DNA of 5,839 nucleotides from Lysinibacillus sp. Its GTDB lineage: Bacteria; Bacillota; Bacilli; Bacillales_A; Planococcaceae. The DNA lies in contig JAAYHP010000328.1 of assembly GCA_012735355.1 (NCBI GenBank), positions 1 to 5,839 of the forward strand. Reading direction: 5' to 3'. The notes beneath the pieces are model-generated. The model had not been told where the DNA came from and ran no database searches. It saw only the letters and a list, made by a program, of their open reading frames with translations. Numbering within the stretch: the stretch's first letter is position 1; each line of letters opens with the position of its first letter. A program made the translations under genes and the position numbers. Of the stretch, positions 4,545 through 5,839 are shown one piece after another.

Positions 4545-5839
4545 ATATGGATGATGTAAAAGTAAATTCTTCGTCCGGATTTGACGCAAGTCGTTTCACC
4601 TTTCCGTCCCAATGATAACGAATAACCGTAACGTACGGTGCATTTTTCGGGCGAACTAGCTCGCAAATAGAAAGCGATGGTACCGTGTCGTAGTCTCCCC
4701 AAAGCGCCTGAGAGTTCATGATATAGTTAAAACCAAGCTCTTCGACTAAAGCAAACATATCACGAATGTTATTTTCATCAACACCGGCAAACGCTTCATC
4801 TAACGAAATAATATATGGAGCATCCTCTGCAGCCTCTTGATAACGTGAATATGCCGCAGCAAAAAGTGGAATATACATCGCCATCGCCTTTTCTCCGCCG
4901 CTAAATTTATAAAACTTTTGGTTTGTTAATTCCCGCTTTGGTTCATTTGTTTTTTGGTAATAAAGCGTAAACGAGAACCACTTTCGGTAATTGAGCACTT
5001 CTTTAATGACTTGGTGAAGCGTATTGCCTTGCCCACGTTCTTCAAGCATTTCTCTCGCTCGGTTGATTTTTGAGCGGAAATGCATCGTAACCCGCTGCAA
5101 ATCTTCTTCCTTTAGCAGCCGCGAATTCATTCGCAACAATTCGACTAAATCTTTCGTGTCCATTTCTTCTTCGGTTTCCGCGGTCTTCGGCTTCCATTGA
5201 ATTGAAAATGTCAGACCTGAAGAAGTATCACGTTTTTCCATTAATGCGTTCATATCTTTTACCCAGCGTTCGGCACGCTGTATGCGGCTTCGCAATATTC
5301 GCCCGATCGTTTTCAAAATAATATCTTCATACAATTCACGGTCCTGTTCGTTAATATATTCTTTTTGCAGCAATATATCTTTTTCAATCTCTTTTAATAC
5401 ATAATATGGTGTGACGCGTTGTCCTTTGTAGTCTAGTAAAATGATGATGCGTCCTGCTTTTTCCTTCCAATCGTTCGCTTTCAGCTCCGATTCCTCATCT
5501 AATGAAAGCTCGACGAACGGATTTTGTTTGTTCCAATCGGCAGGTTCCTGTGCCGGACGATATTCGATTAAATTCGGTTGTTCTTGGAAAAATATTCGGT
5601 TTAATCGTTCGGTGACAGAAAGTCGTGTATTCTCTTTTAATACAGAACCATATTTCTAGGAAATGTCTATTGCTTTGTCCAAAAGCGAGCCTGTTTCATT
5701 TTCGTCAACAAACACTAGCCCTCGTTCCAATTCTTTGGCAAATAGCTCTTCCCATGCTTGGACAAGAACCTTTGCAAATTCCAGTTTTCTCTCTAAACCG
5801 TTTATTTTGCTTTTCATGTTTGAAAGTTGATTCCCGATG
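4543..5839 (-). pseudogene. jetC: Wadjet type II JetC, SMC/SbcC-like ATPase: 3' part only in window, interrupted by an in-frame TAG
   Basis: JetC is the SMC-like ATPase motor of Wadjet; TIGR02680-type proteins are usually well over 1,000 residues. The window shows the last part, entering at its right edge. Sixty open codons (5838-5659, including ELFAKELERGLVFVDENETG) lead to TAG at 5658-5656, then the same frame stays open for 370 codons to the stop at 4545-4543. The C-terminal half contains a charged coiled-coil-like segment (DRELYEDIILKTIGRILRSR), the ABC signature KFSGGEKAMAMYIPLFAA (4905-4888 for FSGGEK) and a Walker B with D-loop, APYIISLDEAFAGVDENN (about 4821-4768). The Walker A and hinge would lie beyond the window. 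No in-frame ATG follows the stop until 5253-5251, inside the coiled coil, and none would restore Walker A, so a working ATPase needs stop suppression. An assembly error is possible. The family call is strong. Confidence 0.87.
5656..5658 (-). other. In-frame amber codon in jetC
   Basis: The plus strand reads CTA, which is TAG on the minus strand, in the frame that encodes DKAIDIS before it and KYGSVLKENTRL after it. Both sides read like coherent protein. A single substitution from CAG, AAG, TGG, TAT or TAC would produce it. Confidence 0.9.

Noticed and set aside
4499..4702. Minus-strand 67-codon frame spanning the jetC/jetD junction
   Set aside because: It overlaps both real genes in another frame and its sequence is not protein-like.
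4543..5373. A separate 276-residue gene starting at TTG 5373
   Set aside because: The frame stays open upstream to 5655 and beyond the amber codon with coherent JetC-like sequence, and no ribosome binding site precedes the TTG.
5441..5659. Plus-strand 72-codon serine/phenylalanine-rich frame
   Set aside because: It is the complement of the jetC coiled-coil region.
1..5839. CRISPR array, tRNA or rRNA genes
   Set aside because: I saw no regularly spaced identical repeats, no tRNA-like cloverleaf with a T-loop motif and no rRNA sequence in the window.

Overview
This window looks like an accessory, mobile-element-rich piece of a low-GC Firmicutes genome, most likely a Bacillaceae member. The evidence is the AT-rich sequence, strong AAGGAG/AAGGAGG ribosome binding sites, an IS4-family transposase of the type common in Bacillus and its relatives, and an ISL3-family transposase. 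The species cannot be fixed from the sequence. Every convincing coding segment lies on the minus strand, so gene order is described from high to low coordinates.

Region 5839-3238 is the distal end of a Wadjet type II (JetABCD) anti-plasmid operon. The 3' end of jetC (SMC/SbcC-like ATPase, TIGR02680-like) carries the ABC signature and Walker B and is followed 12 bp later by an intact jetD (TIGR02679-like, DUF3323/DUF2399, Toprim nuclease). In known systems JetABC forms a condensin-like motor that extrudes plasmid DNA, and JetD cuts small closed circles. jetA, jetB and the jetC Walker A region would lie beyond position 5839. Here jetC has an in-frame TAG at 5656-5658 with open, family-consistent reading frame on both sides, so this copy of the system is probably disabled unless the stop is suppressed or is an assembly error.

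Region 3237-2994 has no gene. It holds an imperfect hairpin (3175-3214) after jetD and a stretch with no recognisable product.

Region about 2993-1589 is an ISL3-family insertion sequence with one intact 397-residue transposase (GTG start). Candidate 23/26-bp terminal inverted repeats lie at 1589-1611 and 2968-2993. An inverted repeat at 2937-2998 can fold over the ribosome binding site and start codon, and a large nested palindrome (1639-1740) follows the stop codon.

Region 1588-1139 is decayed DNA. It contains the tail of an apparent ImmA/IrrE-like metallopeptidase (1409-1590), a 14-bp perfect palindrome near a TATAAT box, and no intact gene.

Region 1138-112 is a broken IS4-family transposase, frameshifted at an A6 run and lacking its expected C-terminus. 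It abuts an internal piece of a low-molecular-weight-phosphatase-type arsenate reductase (about 110-1) that runs off the window edge. Overall this is a defence island eroded by insertion sequences: one defence gene is intact, one is nonsense-mutated, one IS is intact and one is dead, and there are at least two gene relics.
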